From NCBI GenBank assembly GCA_937980205.1, contig CALJKW010000069.1:234108-298107 (forward strand): 64,000 bases of DNA, given 5' to 3'. This document shows, piece after piece, positions 17,996 to 26,330 of this stretch (the stretch's first letter is position 1; each line of letters starts with the position of its first letter). This stretch comes from an uncultured Myxococcales bacterium. Its GTDB lineage: Bacteria > Myxococcota > Myxococcia > Myxococcales > Myxococcaceae. The position numbers and the translations under genes were made by a program. Below the pieces are notes generated by a model that was not told the origin of the DNA, did no database searches, and worked only from the letters and a program-made list of their open reading frames with translations.

Positions 17996-19114
17996 CTATT
18001 GAACGATTCTCTGGCCGACGAGGATCGTGTCATCGCCGACCGAGAACTTCAGTGAGTAGAGCTTGCCGCTCGACGACTGCGTGACCAATTGGCTGCTGAG
18101 CCCACCAACGCGCGCGCCGTTCTTCGTGACATCGCCTGTGAAAGTGAACCCAACCAGGCGCGAGTTGGAGTCCATCAACGACTCGTCCTTTGCCGAGACG
18201 CTCCACGAGATTCCGTTTTTCTTCAGTGTCATCACGGTGTCCCGCGCGTCGCCTGGGGTGATGCAGCCCGTTCCGCTACAGCGGAGCCGCGAGAAGTCCG
18301 ACTTCATCGAAACCTCGTAGCCGTTTGCGCGCACGACTCCCTGCTCGACGTCCTGGTGGAAGGCCCAACCTGACGCGGTGAAATCGGTGAAGAACGATCC
18401 CCTGACGTCTACTTCGACGCGGACCCCATCGGCGTTCACGAACCAACCGCTCCAGTCGTTGACGCTTCGACCGTACGTGGCGGACAGCTCGCACCAGGCC
18501 CACGAGAACGAGAAACGAATTACATCTCCGCTGTACTGCGGGAAGCTCGTCGACAGCACATCGCCCGAGTAGTTCAAAACGGTGATCGTGAAGGTCGTGC
18601 CGTCGCGGCGCTTCACGACGAGTCTGTCGGTCGGTGAGTTCGTCCAGGTGAAGTTCGTTGCGCCCTCGGTCACGGTTCCATACGTCACCGGCCGGCCCAG
18701 GCCTGCCAGCGACGAAGCAGCGCGAACCCAACCGAGAGTCGCCGCGCCGTACCCTTCGTCGTCGCCGATCGCCAACGACTTGCCGATTGACTCAACGAGC
18801 TTCTTCATCGCCCAGAGCTCGTTGGCCATCTTGGGCTCCATCGCCGGAGGCGGAGACGCAGGCGGTGGCTCTGCTGCAGGAGGGGGTGCTGCTGCAGGAG
18901 GGGGTGCTGCTGCAGGAGGGGGTGCTGCCGGCGGCGGCGACGGTGGCTCCGGCACGCATTCAGTCGCGACACAATCTGGTTGAGCGGGCATCTCGCAGGC
19001 GCCCGCTGCGACATTGCAGGTGCCGACCAGGCAGTCCGAATCCTGCTGGCACCCTTCAGGTTCGGTTCCACAACCAATGGCGATGGTCATCAACGACAGC
19101 AGGGCGAGTCGCAC
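17996..19114 (-). CDS. Secreted lipoprotein with Cys-rich head and Pro/Ala repeat
   Basis: A 372-residue predicted lipoprotein of unknown function. The signal peptide ends in a lipobox with Cys15 (TIAIGC). It continues with a short Cys-rich module (six Cys within about 35 residues), then a Pro/Ala stretch built from PPPAAA units encoded by perfect 18-bp DNA repeats, then a roughly 280-residue C-terminal domain rich in beta-type sequence that I do not recognise. No neighbour suggests a pathway. It is probably exported and anchored at the outer membrane. Confidence 0.75.
   Translation of the reverse strand: MRLALLSLMTIAIGCGTEPEGCQQDSDCLVGTCNVAAGACEMPAQPDCVATECVPEPPSPPPAAPPPAAAPPPAAAPPPAAEPPPASPPPAMEPKMANELWAMKKLVESIGKSLAIGDDEGYGAATLGWVRAASSLAGLGRPVTYGTVTEGATNFTWTNSPTDRLVVKRRDGTTFTITVLNYSGDVLSTSFPQYSGDVIRFSFSWAWCELSATYGRSVNDWSGWFVNADGVRVEVDVRGSFFTDFTASGWAFHQDVEQGVVRANGYEVSMKSDFSRLRCSGTGCITPGDARDTVMTLKKNGISWSVSAKDESLMDSNSRLVGFTFTGDVTKNGARVGGLSSQLVTQSSSGKLYSLKFSVGDDTILVGQRIVQ
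18871..18924. repeat. 18-bp tandem repeat, three perfect copies
   Basis: CTGCTGCAGGAGGGGGTG occurs three times without change inside the lipoprotein gene. On the coding strand it encodes the PPPAAA linker. Perfect copies imply recent slippage or selection, so copy number may vary between strains. Confidence 0.9.
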
Positions 19115-19220
19115 GACGGTACCTGTCCTTTCGATGGGGGATGCCGGTTGGTGTGCAGCGGCGAGGCCGGCCTAAGTCCGGAAAAACGCTGGCGCCGATT
19201 GGCTGGCCCGTCCGAGCGCG

Positions 19221-19261
19221 AAAAAGGCGAGGGCGCCGAGACCGTCTCGATCTCGGCGCCC
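19221..19261 (-). terminator. Hairpin terminator for the Cys-rich lipoprotein gene
   Basis: An 11-bp perfect stem (GGGCGCCGAGA at 19231-19241 with TCTCGGCGCCC at 19251-19261) around a 9-base loop. On the minus strand it is followed by CTCGCCTTTTT, a T-run fitting intrinsic termination of the gene that ends at 19281. The stem core is the same as in the ftsZ terminator. Confidence 0.85.
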
Positions 19262-19280
19262 CGGTTCTTTCTGAATCAGC

Positions 19281-20663
19281 TCACATGCACACGGTCGCCG
19301 TGGTGTGCACCGTCCAGCTGGACCGGTAGGTGTTCTCCGGCTTGTTGGTGTCCTCGAAGTGGTGGTCGCGGACGATGAAGTTGCCGTTGTAGTTCACCGT
19401 GGTCTTCGTGAACGGGCAGTTGTTCTTGCCGCTCGCCGAGCTGCTGCGGCCGCTGCTGCGCCGATCGATGTATCTGCGAGTGACGTCGTCGTACTCGCGG
19501 ATGAGCGCCGCGGCCTCGCACTTCTCCGTCACCACCGCGCCGTTGAGGTTGATGGTTCCGCCGGTTGCACGACCACGCGGGTCCCACGTGTTGATGACGA
19601 TGCGCTCGTACTCCCACGTCTGGCCGCTGACCGTCGCCATCGTGCTGCTGTTCAGGAGCCGGCGCTGCGAGTCGTACGCGTGCGTCGTCGTCAGGCTGGC
19701 GCTCGCGGTAGTGGTCACCACGGTCTTCGGTCCTCCCCGGCCGGTCAGCGTCACGGCGTCGGCCATGTCGATGAAGTCGGCGAGCGACCCGTAGGTCTCC
19801 ACCCGGGTGAGCCCCGGCATGCTATCGGTCAGCTTGAGCGCATTTCGGTCGAACGAGACGGTGTGCGTCACGCTCTGCGTGCCCATCGACGTCATGAAGA
19901 CCTCCGTGTACGACGTCGCGAAGGTGCGGCAGCGCATCGGCGGAGGCGAGCCACCACCGCTCCCACCGCTGCCGCCGGTTCCACCGCCGCCACCGCCCGC
20001 ACCGCCGCTGCCCGTGTCTTCATCCGGCGCGCAGACGCCGAAGCTCTTGCCCTGCAGGCCGACGCACACGTAGCCCGCGCGGCAGCTCGAGCGCGTGCCG
20101 ACACCGCTGCACGTCTCGAGGCACGCGTTCACGCCGTTGATCGCTTCGGCGACACAGATGCTGCCGCTGCTGCAATCGCTGCCCGAGTTGCAGCCCTTCG
20201 AGCAGTAGCCGCCCGGCCAGGCCGCGCAGAGGTTCGTGGCGCACTCCGAGTTCAGCGAGCAGGCAGCACCGACGGGCTCCTTGTCCTCTTCCTGGGGCCG
20301 GCAGTACCCGCGAGTCGTGCTCGACGTGAACGCTTCGCACTGGAAACCACTGCTGCACCGGTCGTTCGACGGCGAGCAGAGCTGGTGGCACTGCTTGACG
20401 CCGGTCGAGAACGTGACGCACACGCCGCCATTGCCGCAGTCGCTGCTGTCCGCGCAGTCCTTGGCGCACGTGCCCCAGTTCGTGCAGTACCCATCGCCGC
20501 ACTGGGAGTGGGAGCTACAGGCCTGGCCAGCGACGAACGACGTGATGGGGTTGCCGTTCTCGTCGTAGCCCGGCGGGTAGGGGTTCTTCGCAGGCTCGTA
20601 GGGACCGCAGGCAGAGCCGACGACGACGAGGACAGAGAGACAGGTCAGTTTGGGGTTGAGCAT
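19281..20663 (-). CDS. Cys-rich surface lipoprotein, Gly-linker, unknown C-terminal domain
   Basis: A 460-residue predicted lipoprotein from ATG 20663, with lipobox Cys19 (VVVGSAC). Residues of about 45-245 hold repeated short Cys-rich modules (for example CSSHSQCGDGYCTNWGTC and CNSGSDCSSGSIC), of the disulfide-rich type common in myxobacterial secreted proteins. A Gly/Ser linker separates this from a C-terminal domain of about 200 residues with two Cys near its ends. Function unknown; adhesion or sensing at the surface would be a guess. Not coupled to neighbours. Confidence 0.75.
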   Translation of the reverse strand: MLNPKLTCLSVLVVVGSACGPYEPAKNPYPPGYDENGNPITSFVAGQACSSHSQCGDGYCTNWGTCAKDCADSSDCGNGGVCVTFSTGVKQCHQLCSPSNDRCSSGFQCEAFTSSTTRGYCRPQEEDKEPVGAACSLNSECATNLCAAWPGGYCSKGCNSGSDCSSGSICVAEAINGVNACLETCSGVGTRSSCRAGYVCVGLQGKSFGVCAPDEDTGSGGAGGGGGGTGGSGGSGGGSPPPMRCRTFATSYTEVFMTSMGTQSVTHTVSFDRNALKLTDSMPGLTRVETYGSLADFIDMADAVTLTGRGGPKTVVTTTASASLTTTHAYDSQRRLLNSSTMATVSGQTWEYERIVINTWDPRGRATGGTINLNGAVVTEKCEAAALIREYDDVTRRYIDRRSSGRSSSASGKNNCPFTKTTVNYNGNFIVRDHHFEDTNKPENTYRSSWTVHTTATVCM

Positions 20664-20752
20664 GACGCGCACACAGAGCAGCCGGCCCGCCACCTCAACC
20701 CCCCGAAAACCCGCGATGTGCGACATCCCGACCGTCCGGCTACTCTCGGCCC

Positions 20753-21265
20753 ATGAGACTTGGTGCGTCGCTGCTCCTCCTCAGCCTCACCGCCTGCGGC
20801 GGCGGCCCCGGCTCCTTCAACGGCTCCGTCCAGAACCACAAGCTCACCGTCCAATCGGCCCTCCTCGTCGCGAACAGCGAGGTCTGGCTCAGCGACGCGA
20901 AGGAGCTGTGCCCCAAGCTCCAGAAGAACCAGCTCCCCAAGCTCGGCACCATCGTGAAGCTCGCCATCCGCCCGATCGGCACCGGCGAGTTCACGGTTCA
21001 GCCCTCGCTGTCCACCGGCACCGACCGCACCGCGACCGCGAGCTTCTTGAAGCTCAACGGTGAGTGCGGCAACACCGTCCAGTTCCAGGGCTCGTTCGGC
21101 AAGACCGGCAAGCTCACGGTCGACCGCTACGACGCCAGCAAGTCGATCGACGGCACCTTCGACCTGACCTTCGGAGACACCGACGCCGTCAAAGGCTCGT
21201 TCAGCGCCACATACTGCGACGCCGCCACCTCGTATCCGGCACCCGAGTGCGTCGACGCGCTCTAA
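20753..21265 (+). CDS. Small secreted lipoprotein, function unknown
   Basis: A 170-residue protein with a short signal peptide and lipobox Cys15 (LLLLSLTAC), followed by a Gly/Ser tether. The mature part looks all-beta with three Cys near the C-terminus. It is transcribed divergently from the Cys-rich lipoprotein. A weak promoter (TGCGAC, 16-base spacer, TACTCT at 20741) would give an almost leaderless mRNA. Family not recognised. Confidence 0.65.
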   Translation: MRLGASLLLLSLTACGGGPGSFNGSVQNHKLTVQSALLVANSEVWLSDAKELCPKLQKNQLPKLGTIVKLAIRPIGTGEFTVQPSLSTGTDRTATASFLKLNGECGNTVQFQGSFGKTGKLTVDRYDASKSIDGTFDLTFGDTDAVKGSFSATYCDAATSYPAPECVDAL

Positions 21266-21269
21266 AAGC

Positions 21270-22124
21270 TCAGAGCGCTTCGATGTGCAGGTTGTCGAAG
21301 TACAGCTGCGCTTCCCAGCACGAGAAGCCGAACCGGTTGTGCTTCTCGCCGACGAGCGGAATGGGATCGTCGAACTCCATGAACGGCTGCCCGTCGATCG
21401 ACCAGCTCAGCTTCGAGCCGCGGCGCTCGATGCGCCAGTGGTACATCCGCCCGATCTGCACCGGGAACGGGTTCGCCTCGACGCGCATGCGCGTGTTCTC
21501 GTTGAACACGTTCGTCTCGACGAGCCCGGCCGACGGCAGCTTCTTCTCCGCCGCCACGCGCTGGGCCTCGGCCTGAAGCTGCTGCAGCGACTTCCCGTGC
21601 TCGTCGCGCCTCGCGATGATCGACAGCGAGTTGTTCCATCCACCGTGGATGAACACGTAGCCGGACGCGTGGTCCGAGCCGTCGCCGAAGAGCTCGACCT
21701 TGATGTCGCCCTCGGGCGACTGCGAGCGCACATCGAACTCGACGACCGCGTTCTGCGGCAGCTTCGCCTTCAGCCACAGCGGGTTCTGCTTCACGCCGGG
21801 GCACAGCAGCTGCCCGTCCACCACGCGCCACAGACCGCCGCTCGACCAGTACCGCTTCTGCACCGTCGACGGGTCCGCGAAGTCGTCGTTGTACGGCAGC
21901 CCGACGTTCGCCTCCGGAGCCGAGCGCAGCACGTAGTAGTGAATGATCGGAAAGTTGATGAGCAGCGCGACGACGGCGATGCCGATCTTCACGTTGCGCG
22001 ACAGGGGGCCCGGCCACACGAAGGGGACCATGCCCTCGCTCGGGGTCGCCGCGCTCTCCGCCTTGGCGTCGGGCTTCACCTCGGGCTCCCCCTCTTCGCG
22101 TTCTTTCCGCTTGGCCTGCGCCAT
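21270..22124 (-). CDS. Membrane-anchored lectin-like (concanavalin/LamG fold) protein
   Basis: A 284-residue protein from ATG 22124: a charged cytoplasmic N-terminus (about 45 residues), one membrane segment (VKIGIAVVALLINFPIIHYYV) and a roughly 200-residue beta-rich domain. The latter shows the pattern of laminin-G/glucanase-like jelly rolls: DDFADPSTVQKRYW, WRVVDGQLLCPG, WRIERRGSKLSWSIDG and FDNLHIEAL at the end. The ending on a FDNLxIE strand is typical of such domains. Substrate unknown. The 3' end almost meets the convergent lipoprotein gene. Confidence 0.6.
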   Translation of the reverse strand: MAQAKRKEREEGEPEVKPDAKAESAATPSEGMVPFVWPGPLSRNVKIGIAVVALLINFPIIHYYVLRSAPEANVGLPYNDDFADPSTVQKRYWSSGGLWRVVDGQLLCPGVKQNPLWLKAKLPQNAVVEFDVRSQSPEGDIKVELFGDGSDHASGYVFIHGGWNNSLSIIARRDEHGKSLQQLQAEAQRVAAEKKLPSAGLVETNVFNENTRMRVEANPFPVQIGRMYHWRIERRGSKLSWSIDGQPFMEFDDPIPLVGEKHNRFGFSCWEAQLYFDNLHIEAL

Positions 22125-22161
22125 GATCGCGCGCGGCAGTACCACGAAGGTACCGGCGCCG

Positions 22162-22896
22162 TCACGTATCGAGACCCTTGTTCTTCGAATAGTTGGCCCA
22201 GCGCTGCTCCACGGCTTTCTGCTCTTCGCGGCGCTTCTTCGCGCGGCGCTTTTCGTCCGCGAGCCGCGCGCGCTCCTCGGGGCTCAGCCGGACGAACAGC
22301 TGGTACACCGCCCCGGCGATCGCGAACAGCGCCGCCGCGATGATGCAGCCCCACGGCTGCGCCGCGAGGCTCGAGGACAGCGAGCCGAGCGGGCTCAGCG
22401 CCGCCAGCAGGCCGAGCACGATGAGCCACGCTCCCGCCACCGACGACGCGATCGCGCCGAGGAAGCGGTGTGCCGCAGCGCCCAGCGCTCCGGACACCAG
22501 GAGCCCCGGGAAGAAGCCCAGCGCCCAGTCGGAACCGCCGACCAGCTCGCCCGCGATGAGACCTCCGGGGACGCCGCAGATGAAGAACAGCGCTCCGGGT
22601 GGGAACAGGAAGCCGAGCCCCGCGAGCGCCACCGCCGCGACGATCGTCACCTCGCGTGCGTTCGCTGCGACCCCCAGCTTCATCGCGAGCAGCGGTGCCC
22701 ACAGCACCGCGACGAGCGCTCCCAGCGGCCCCGCGACGAGCCGAAACAGCCGCCCGTTGCCGAACAGCAGCATCAGCGCGCCGGCGACGATGCCGATGAG
22801 GCCGGCCCAGAACGGGAAGCTCCGATGGACGTCGACCCAGCCCGGAGGATCGAAGCGCTGGTACGCCTCGAGCGCCTTCAACAACGGAGCCGTCAT
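22162..22896 (-). CDS. Polytopic membrane protein, function unknown
   Basis: A 244-residue protein with about six hydrophobic segments between residues 27 and 190 and a basic C-terminal tail (EERARLADEKRRAKKRREE). ATG 22896 overlaps the stop of the upstream 107-residue gene (ATGA), so the two are co-translated. No family recognised. The Gly-rich helices (PGGLIAGELVGG) suggest close helix packing, not a known transporter. Confidence 0.7.
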   Translation of the reverse strand: MTAPLLKALEAYQRFDPPGWVDVHRSFPFWAGLIGIVAGALMLLFGNGRLFRLVAGPLGALVAVLWAPLLAMKLGVAANAREVTIVAAVALAGLGFLFPPGALFFICGVPGGLIAGELVGGSDWALGFFPGLLVSGALGAAAHRFLGAIASSVAGAWLIVLGLLAALSPLGSLSSSLAAQPWGCIIAAALFAIAGAVYQLFVRLSPEERARLADEKRRAKKRREEQKAVEQRWANYSKNKGLDT

Positions 22897-23216
22897 CCGT
22901 ACCGAACCAGCGCGAGCGTCACGAGGAGTGCATACGCAGCCGCTCCCCCGAGCGCCCACAGGTACGGCCGCAAGATCGGGCTCGTGCGCTTCACGATCTC
23001 ACCGGCGAGCAGCTCGGCCTGCGCCTCGCCTCTGTCGTCTTCTCCGTGCAGGAGCTTCGCGACCCGCTTCGCTGCCGCCTGGTCGTCGGCCGTCGCGCCG
23101 GCGATGACGTGCTTCGCGGTGCGCCGCGCCGTGACGACGTCGCCCGACTCGTAGGCGCGGTACGCCGCCTCGAGCGCAGACTTCCCGTCAGACCTGTCCT
23201 TGGTGGATTTGGCCAT
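22893..23216 (-). CDS. Small protein with one C-terminal membrane segment
   Basis: A 107-residue protein. Residues 1-75 form a helical, TPR-like pair (ALEAAYRAYESGDVVTARRTAK). Residues of about 80-105 form a single membrane anchor. It is the first gene of a two-gene unit with the polytopic protein at 22162. Probably a tail-anchored cytoplasmic helical domain. Function unknown. Confidence 0.65.
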   Translation of the reverse strand: MAKSTKDRSDGKSALEAAYRAYESGDVVTARRTAKHVIAGATADDQAAAKRVAKLLHGEDDRGEAQAELLAGEIVKRTSPILRPYLWALGGAAAYALLVTLALVRYG

Positions 23217-23281
23217 CGTCGTCGTGCCGTATAGCGGGAATCTGTCGGGGCTTCGACGGTATAACCGGTCCTAAGGGTTCC

Positions 23282-24040
23282 TTGCTCCTCAGCCGCCGAC
23301 ACCTGCTCGCCGCCGCGTCGTCTCTCGCCGCCGCATCGTCGCTTACCGCCAGGCGCGCGTTCGCCTTCGGAGACGCCTCGCTCTTCGTGCCCGCCATCGC
23401 CCAGCACGCCGGCAGGTGGGACGGCCGCACCAACGCGCTGCGCCGCCTCTCCTGGGAGCTGCAGCGGCGCACCTCCATCGAGGTCTCGCTCGAGGTGCGG
23501 CCCATGCCGCTGGCGAGCGCCAAGATCTTCGAGCATCCGTTCCTCTACTTCGGCGGCGAGGGCGAGTTCCCCGCGCTGCGCACCGAAGAGGTCGAGAACC
23601 TGCGCCGCTACCTCACCTGGGGCGGGTTCCTCTTCGCCGACGCCAACGACGGCTCCGACGGCAGCGGCTTCGACGCCTCGTTCCGCAAAGAGATCGCCCG
23701 CGTCCTCCCGCAGAACCCGCTCGAGCCCGTCCCGCTCGCGCACGTCGTCTACAAGTCGTTCTTCCTGCTCGACGCCTCGCCCGGACGCCTGCTCAAGAAG
23801 CCCCAGCTCGAGGCCTGCTCGCTCGGCAAGCGCGGCGCCGTCCTCTACTCGCAGAACGACGTCTTGGGGGCCCTCGCGCGCGACGAAGGCGGCGGCTACG
23901 AGTTCGAGGTGATGCCCGGTGGCGAAGCGCAGCGCGAGGTCGCCACGCGCCTCATGGTCAACGCGGTGATGTACGCGCTCTGCCTCGACTACAAGGACGA
24001 CGCCGTCCACCTCCCCGCGATCATGAAGCGGCGGCGCTGA
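23282..24040 (+). CDS. DUF4159 protein with Tat-like signal
   Basis: A 252-residue exported protein. The N-terminus (LLSRRHLLAAASSLAAAS) resembles a twin-arginine signal. The mature part matches the DUF4159 pattern: NALRRLSWELQRRTSIEV, HPFLYFGGEGEF, LRRYLTWGGFLFADAN and a C-terminal LMVNAVMYALCLDYKDD. The fold of DUF4159 is glutamine-amidotransferase-like. The start is TTG 23282 after a weak AAGGG. It lies 4 bases before the VWA/GATase membrane protein, which is its usual genomic partner. Confidence 0.8.
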   Translation: MLLSRRHLLAAASSLAAASSLTARRAFAFGDASLFVPAIAQHAGRWDGRTNALRRLSWELQRRTSIEVSLEVRPMPLASAKIFEHPFLYFGGEGEFPALRTEEVENLRRYLTWGGFLFADANDGSDGSGFDASFRKEIARVLPQNPLEPVPLAHVVYKSFFLLDASPGRLLKKPQLEACSLGKRGAVLYSQNDVLGALARDEGGGYEFEVMPGGEAQREVATRLMVNAVMYALCLDYKDDAVHLPAIMKRRR

Positions 24041-24044
24041 AGCG

Positions 24045-26330
24045 ATGGAACGGGCGATCGACACCTGGAAGATCGTCAGCCTCTCGCCGCTGCCCGTCTG
24101 GGCGCTCGTCCTGCTCGGCATCGCCACCGCCGGCGGCGTCGTGCTCGCCATCCTCTCGGTTCGTCGCGAGCTGTCGACGCGCCGGCGCTGGACGCTGTGG
24201 ATGCTGCGCATCCTCGCGGGCGTCACCGCGCTCTTCTTCCTCTTCGAGCCGGGCCTGCGAAAGCTGCAGGTCGCCCGCGTGAAGAGCCGCGTGGCCGTGC
24301 TCGTCGATCGCTCGGCGTCGATGGGCTTCCCCACCGAGTCGAAGGGGCAGACGCGCTCGCACCAGGCCGCCGATCTGCTCGACGCGCTCGCGCCCGAGAT
24401 GGAGGGCCTGCGAGATCGCTACTCCTTCGAGCTGTACGGCTTCGACCCCGAGCTCTCCCCGGTCTCCACCGGCACGCTGCGCACGCAGCCCGCGCGCGGC
24501 GGCCGCACCGATCTGCTCGCCGCGCTTCGCGCCGCCGCGACCGGGCAGGGCGGCACGACCTCGCGCAAGCTCTCCGGCATCCTCCTGCTCAGCGACGGCG
24601 CCGACAACGCCGAGCTCGCCACCGGCCTCTCGGCGCGGACCAAGGCGGCGATCGAGGAGCTCGGCGTCCCCGTCTCCACGTTCGCGATGGGCAAGAGCGG
24701 CCTCAAAGATCTCGCCATCGAGGCGGTGAAGGTCGACGAGTTCGCGTTCGTTCGAAACTCCATCACCGCCGAGGTCGAGGTGCGCGGCCGCGGCTTCAAG
24801 GGCCAGTCGACGAAGGTCGTGCTTCGCCGCGAGGGCGCCACCGTCGCCACGCGCGACCTCCGCTTCGACGGCGACGACGACGTGCAGACCGTGTCGTTCA
24901 CGTTCACGCCCGATCAGACCGGCCGCTTCGTCTACACGCTCGCGGTGCCGGTGTTCCCCGAAGAGGCCGTCTCCGACAACAACACCCGCTCGTTCGCGCT
25001 GAAGGTGATTCGCGACCGCGTGCGCGTGCTGCTCGTCGCCGGCCGCCCGAGCTGGGACGAGCGGTTTCTGCGCGGGCTGCTCCGCCAGGATCCGAACGTC
25101 GAGCTCATCAGCTTCTACATCTTGAGGAACCAGGCCGATCAGACCGGCGCCGTCAACGACGAGCGCGAGCTCTCGCTCATCCCCTTCCCGATGCGCGAGA
25201 TCTTCCTCGAGAAGCTCGACACGTTCGACGTCGTCATCTTCCAGAACTTCGGCTACTCCGAGCCCGGGCTCTCGATCTCCTCCTACGAGAGCGGCCTTGC
25301 GAACTACGTGAAGAACGGCGGAGCGCTCTTGCTCATCGGCGGAGACCGCTCGTTCTCCGAAGCCCCCGGCCGCTTCGGCATGCTCGCCGACGCGCTGCCC
25401 GTCGAGGCCGCGCTGCCCGCCGACGTCTCGCCGTTCAAGGCGCGGCTGACGCCCGAAGGCCATCGCCACCCGGTCACCGCGCTCGGCGGCGCCAGCCAGT
25501 CGAGCGAGGCCGCCTGGTCTTCACTGCCGGCCATCCCCGGCATCAACCTCACCCGCCCGCGGCAGGGGGCCACCGTGCTGCTCGAGCACCCGTTCGCCAC
25601 CGTCGACGGCCGCGCCGCGCCGCTGCTCGCGCTGTGGGACTACGGCCGCGGCCGCTCGCTCGCGCTGATGACCGACGGCAGCTGGTTCTGGGCCTTCACC
25701 GCTCACGCGAGCGGAGCGCCGTCGCGCTACTACGAGCGCTTCTGGTCGAACGCGCTGCGCTGGCTCGTGCGCGACCCCGATCTCACCACGCTGCAGGTCG
25801 TCGCCGATCCGCCCAGCGTCGAGCCCGGCAAGCCCGTCGCCGTCGTCATCACCGCCCGGCTGCCCGACTACCAGCCTGCGGCCGACGCCCAGGTGAAGGT
25901 CGATCTCGTCTCCGCCGATGACGGTCACGTCGTCGGCACTCGCCAAGGCACCACCAACGCCGACGGAGTCGTCCGCATCGAGTTCCCCCCGCCCGCGCCG
26001 GGCCCCTACCGCCTCGTCGGCCGCGCCTCGAAGGGAGACCGCTCGCTCGGCGAAGGCCAGGACGCCGTCGCCGTCCGCGCCGTCGGCACCGAGCTCGCCG
26101 ACGCCCACGTCGGCACCGAGCTGCTGAAGGACCTCGCGAAGGCGAGCGGCGGCAAGGCCTTCGGGCAGACGACTCCGGCCTTGAGCGAGGTGCCGCTGCT
26201 CGAGCCGCCCCTCGTCGAGGTCGGCCGCGCGAAAGATCAGCCCATCTGGGACCGCTGGTACTGGCTCGTCGCGATGGTCAGCATCATCGGCCTCGAGTGG
26301 GGCCTGCGCCGCCGCTTCGGCTACATCTGA
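24045..26330 (+). CDS. Membrane protein with VWA-like and GATase1-like domains
   Basis: A 761-residue protein. Two N-terminal membrane segments (about 14-38 and 47-67) are followed by a VWA-like domain (VAVLVDRSASMGFPTE at about residue 84), a beta-sandwich, a class I glutamine-amidotransferase-like region around residues 320-560 (VRVLLVAGRPSWDERFLRGLL, NGGALLLIGGDRSF) and a C-terminal membrane segment. Such proteins accompany DUF4159 and MoxR/BatA-type genes in many bacteria. Their biochemical role is not settled. The 3' end overlaps the convergent methylase gene by 10 bases. Confidence 0.75.
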   Translation: MERAIDTWKIVSLSPLPVWALVLLGIATAGGVVLAILSVRRELSTRRRWTLWMLRILAGVTALFFLFEPGLRKLQVARVKSRVAVLVDRSASMGFPTESKGQTRSHQAADLLDALAPEMEGLRDRYSFELYGFDPELSPVSTGTLRTQPARGGRTDLLAALRAAATGQGGTTSRKLSGILLLSDGADNAELATGLSARTKAAIEELGVPVSTFAMGKSGLKDLAIEAVKVDEFAFVRNSITAEVEVRGRGFKGQSTKVVLRREGATVATRDLRFDGDDDVQTVSFTFTPDQTGRFVYTLAVPVFPEEAVSDNNTRSFALKVIRDRVRVLLVAGRPSWDERFLRGLLRQDPNVELISFYILRNQADQTGAVNDERELSLIPFPMREIFLEKLDTFDVVIFQNFGYSEPGLSISSYESGLANYVKNGGALLLIGGDRSFSEAPGRFGMLADALPVEAALPADVSPFKARLTPEGHRHPVTALGGASQSSEAAWSSLPAIPGINLTRPRQGATVLLEHPFATVDGRAAPLLALWDYGRGRSLALMTDGSWFWAFTAHASGAPSRYYERFWSNALRWLVRDPDLTTLQVVADPPSVEPGKPVAVVITARLPDYQPAADAQVKVDLVSADDGHVVGTRQGTTNADGVVRIEFPPPAPGPYRLVGRASKGDRSLGEGQDAVAVRAVGTELADAHVGTELLKDLAKASGGKAFGQTTPALSEVPLLEPPLVEVGRAKDQPIWDRWYWLVAMVSIIGLEWGLRRRFGYI

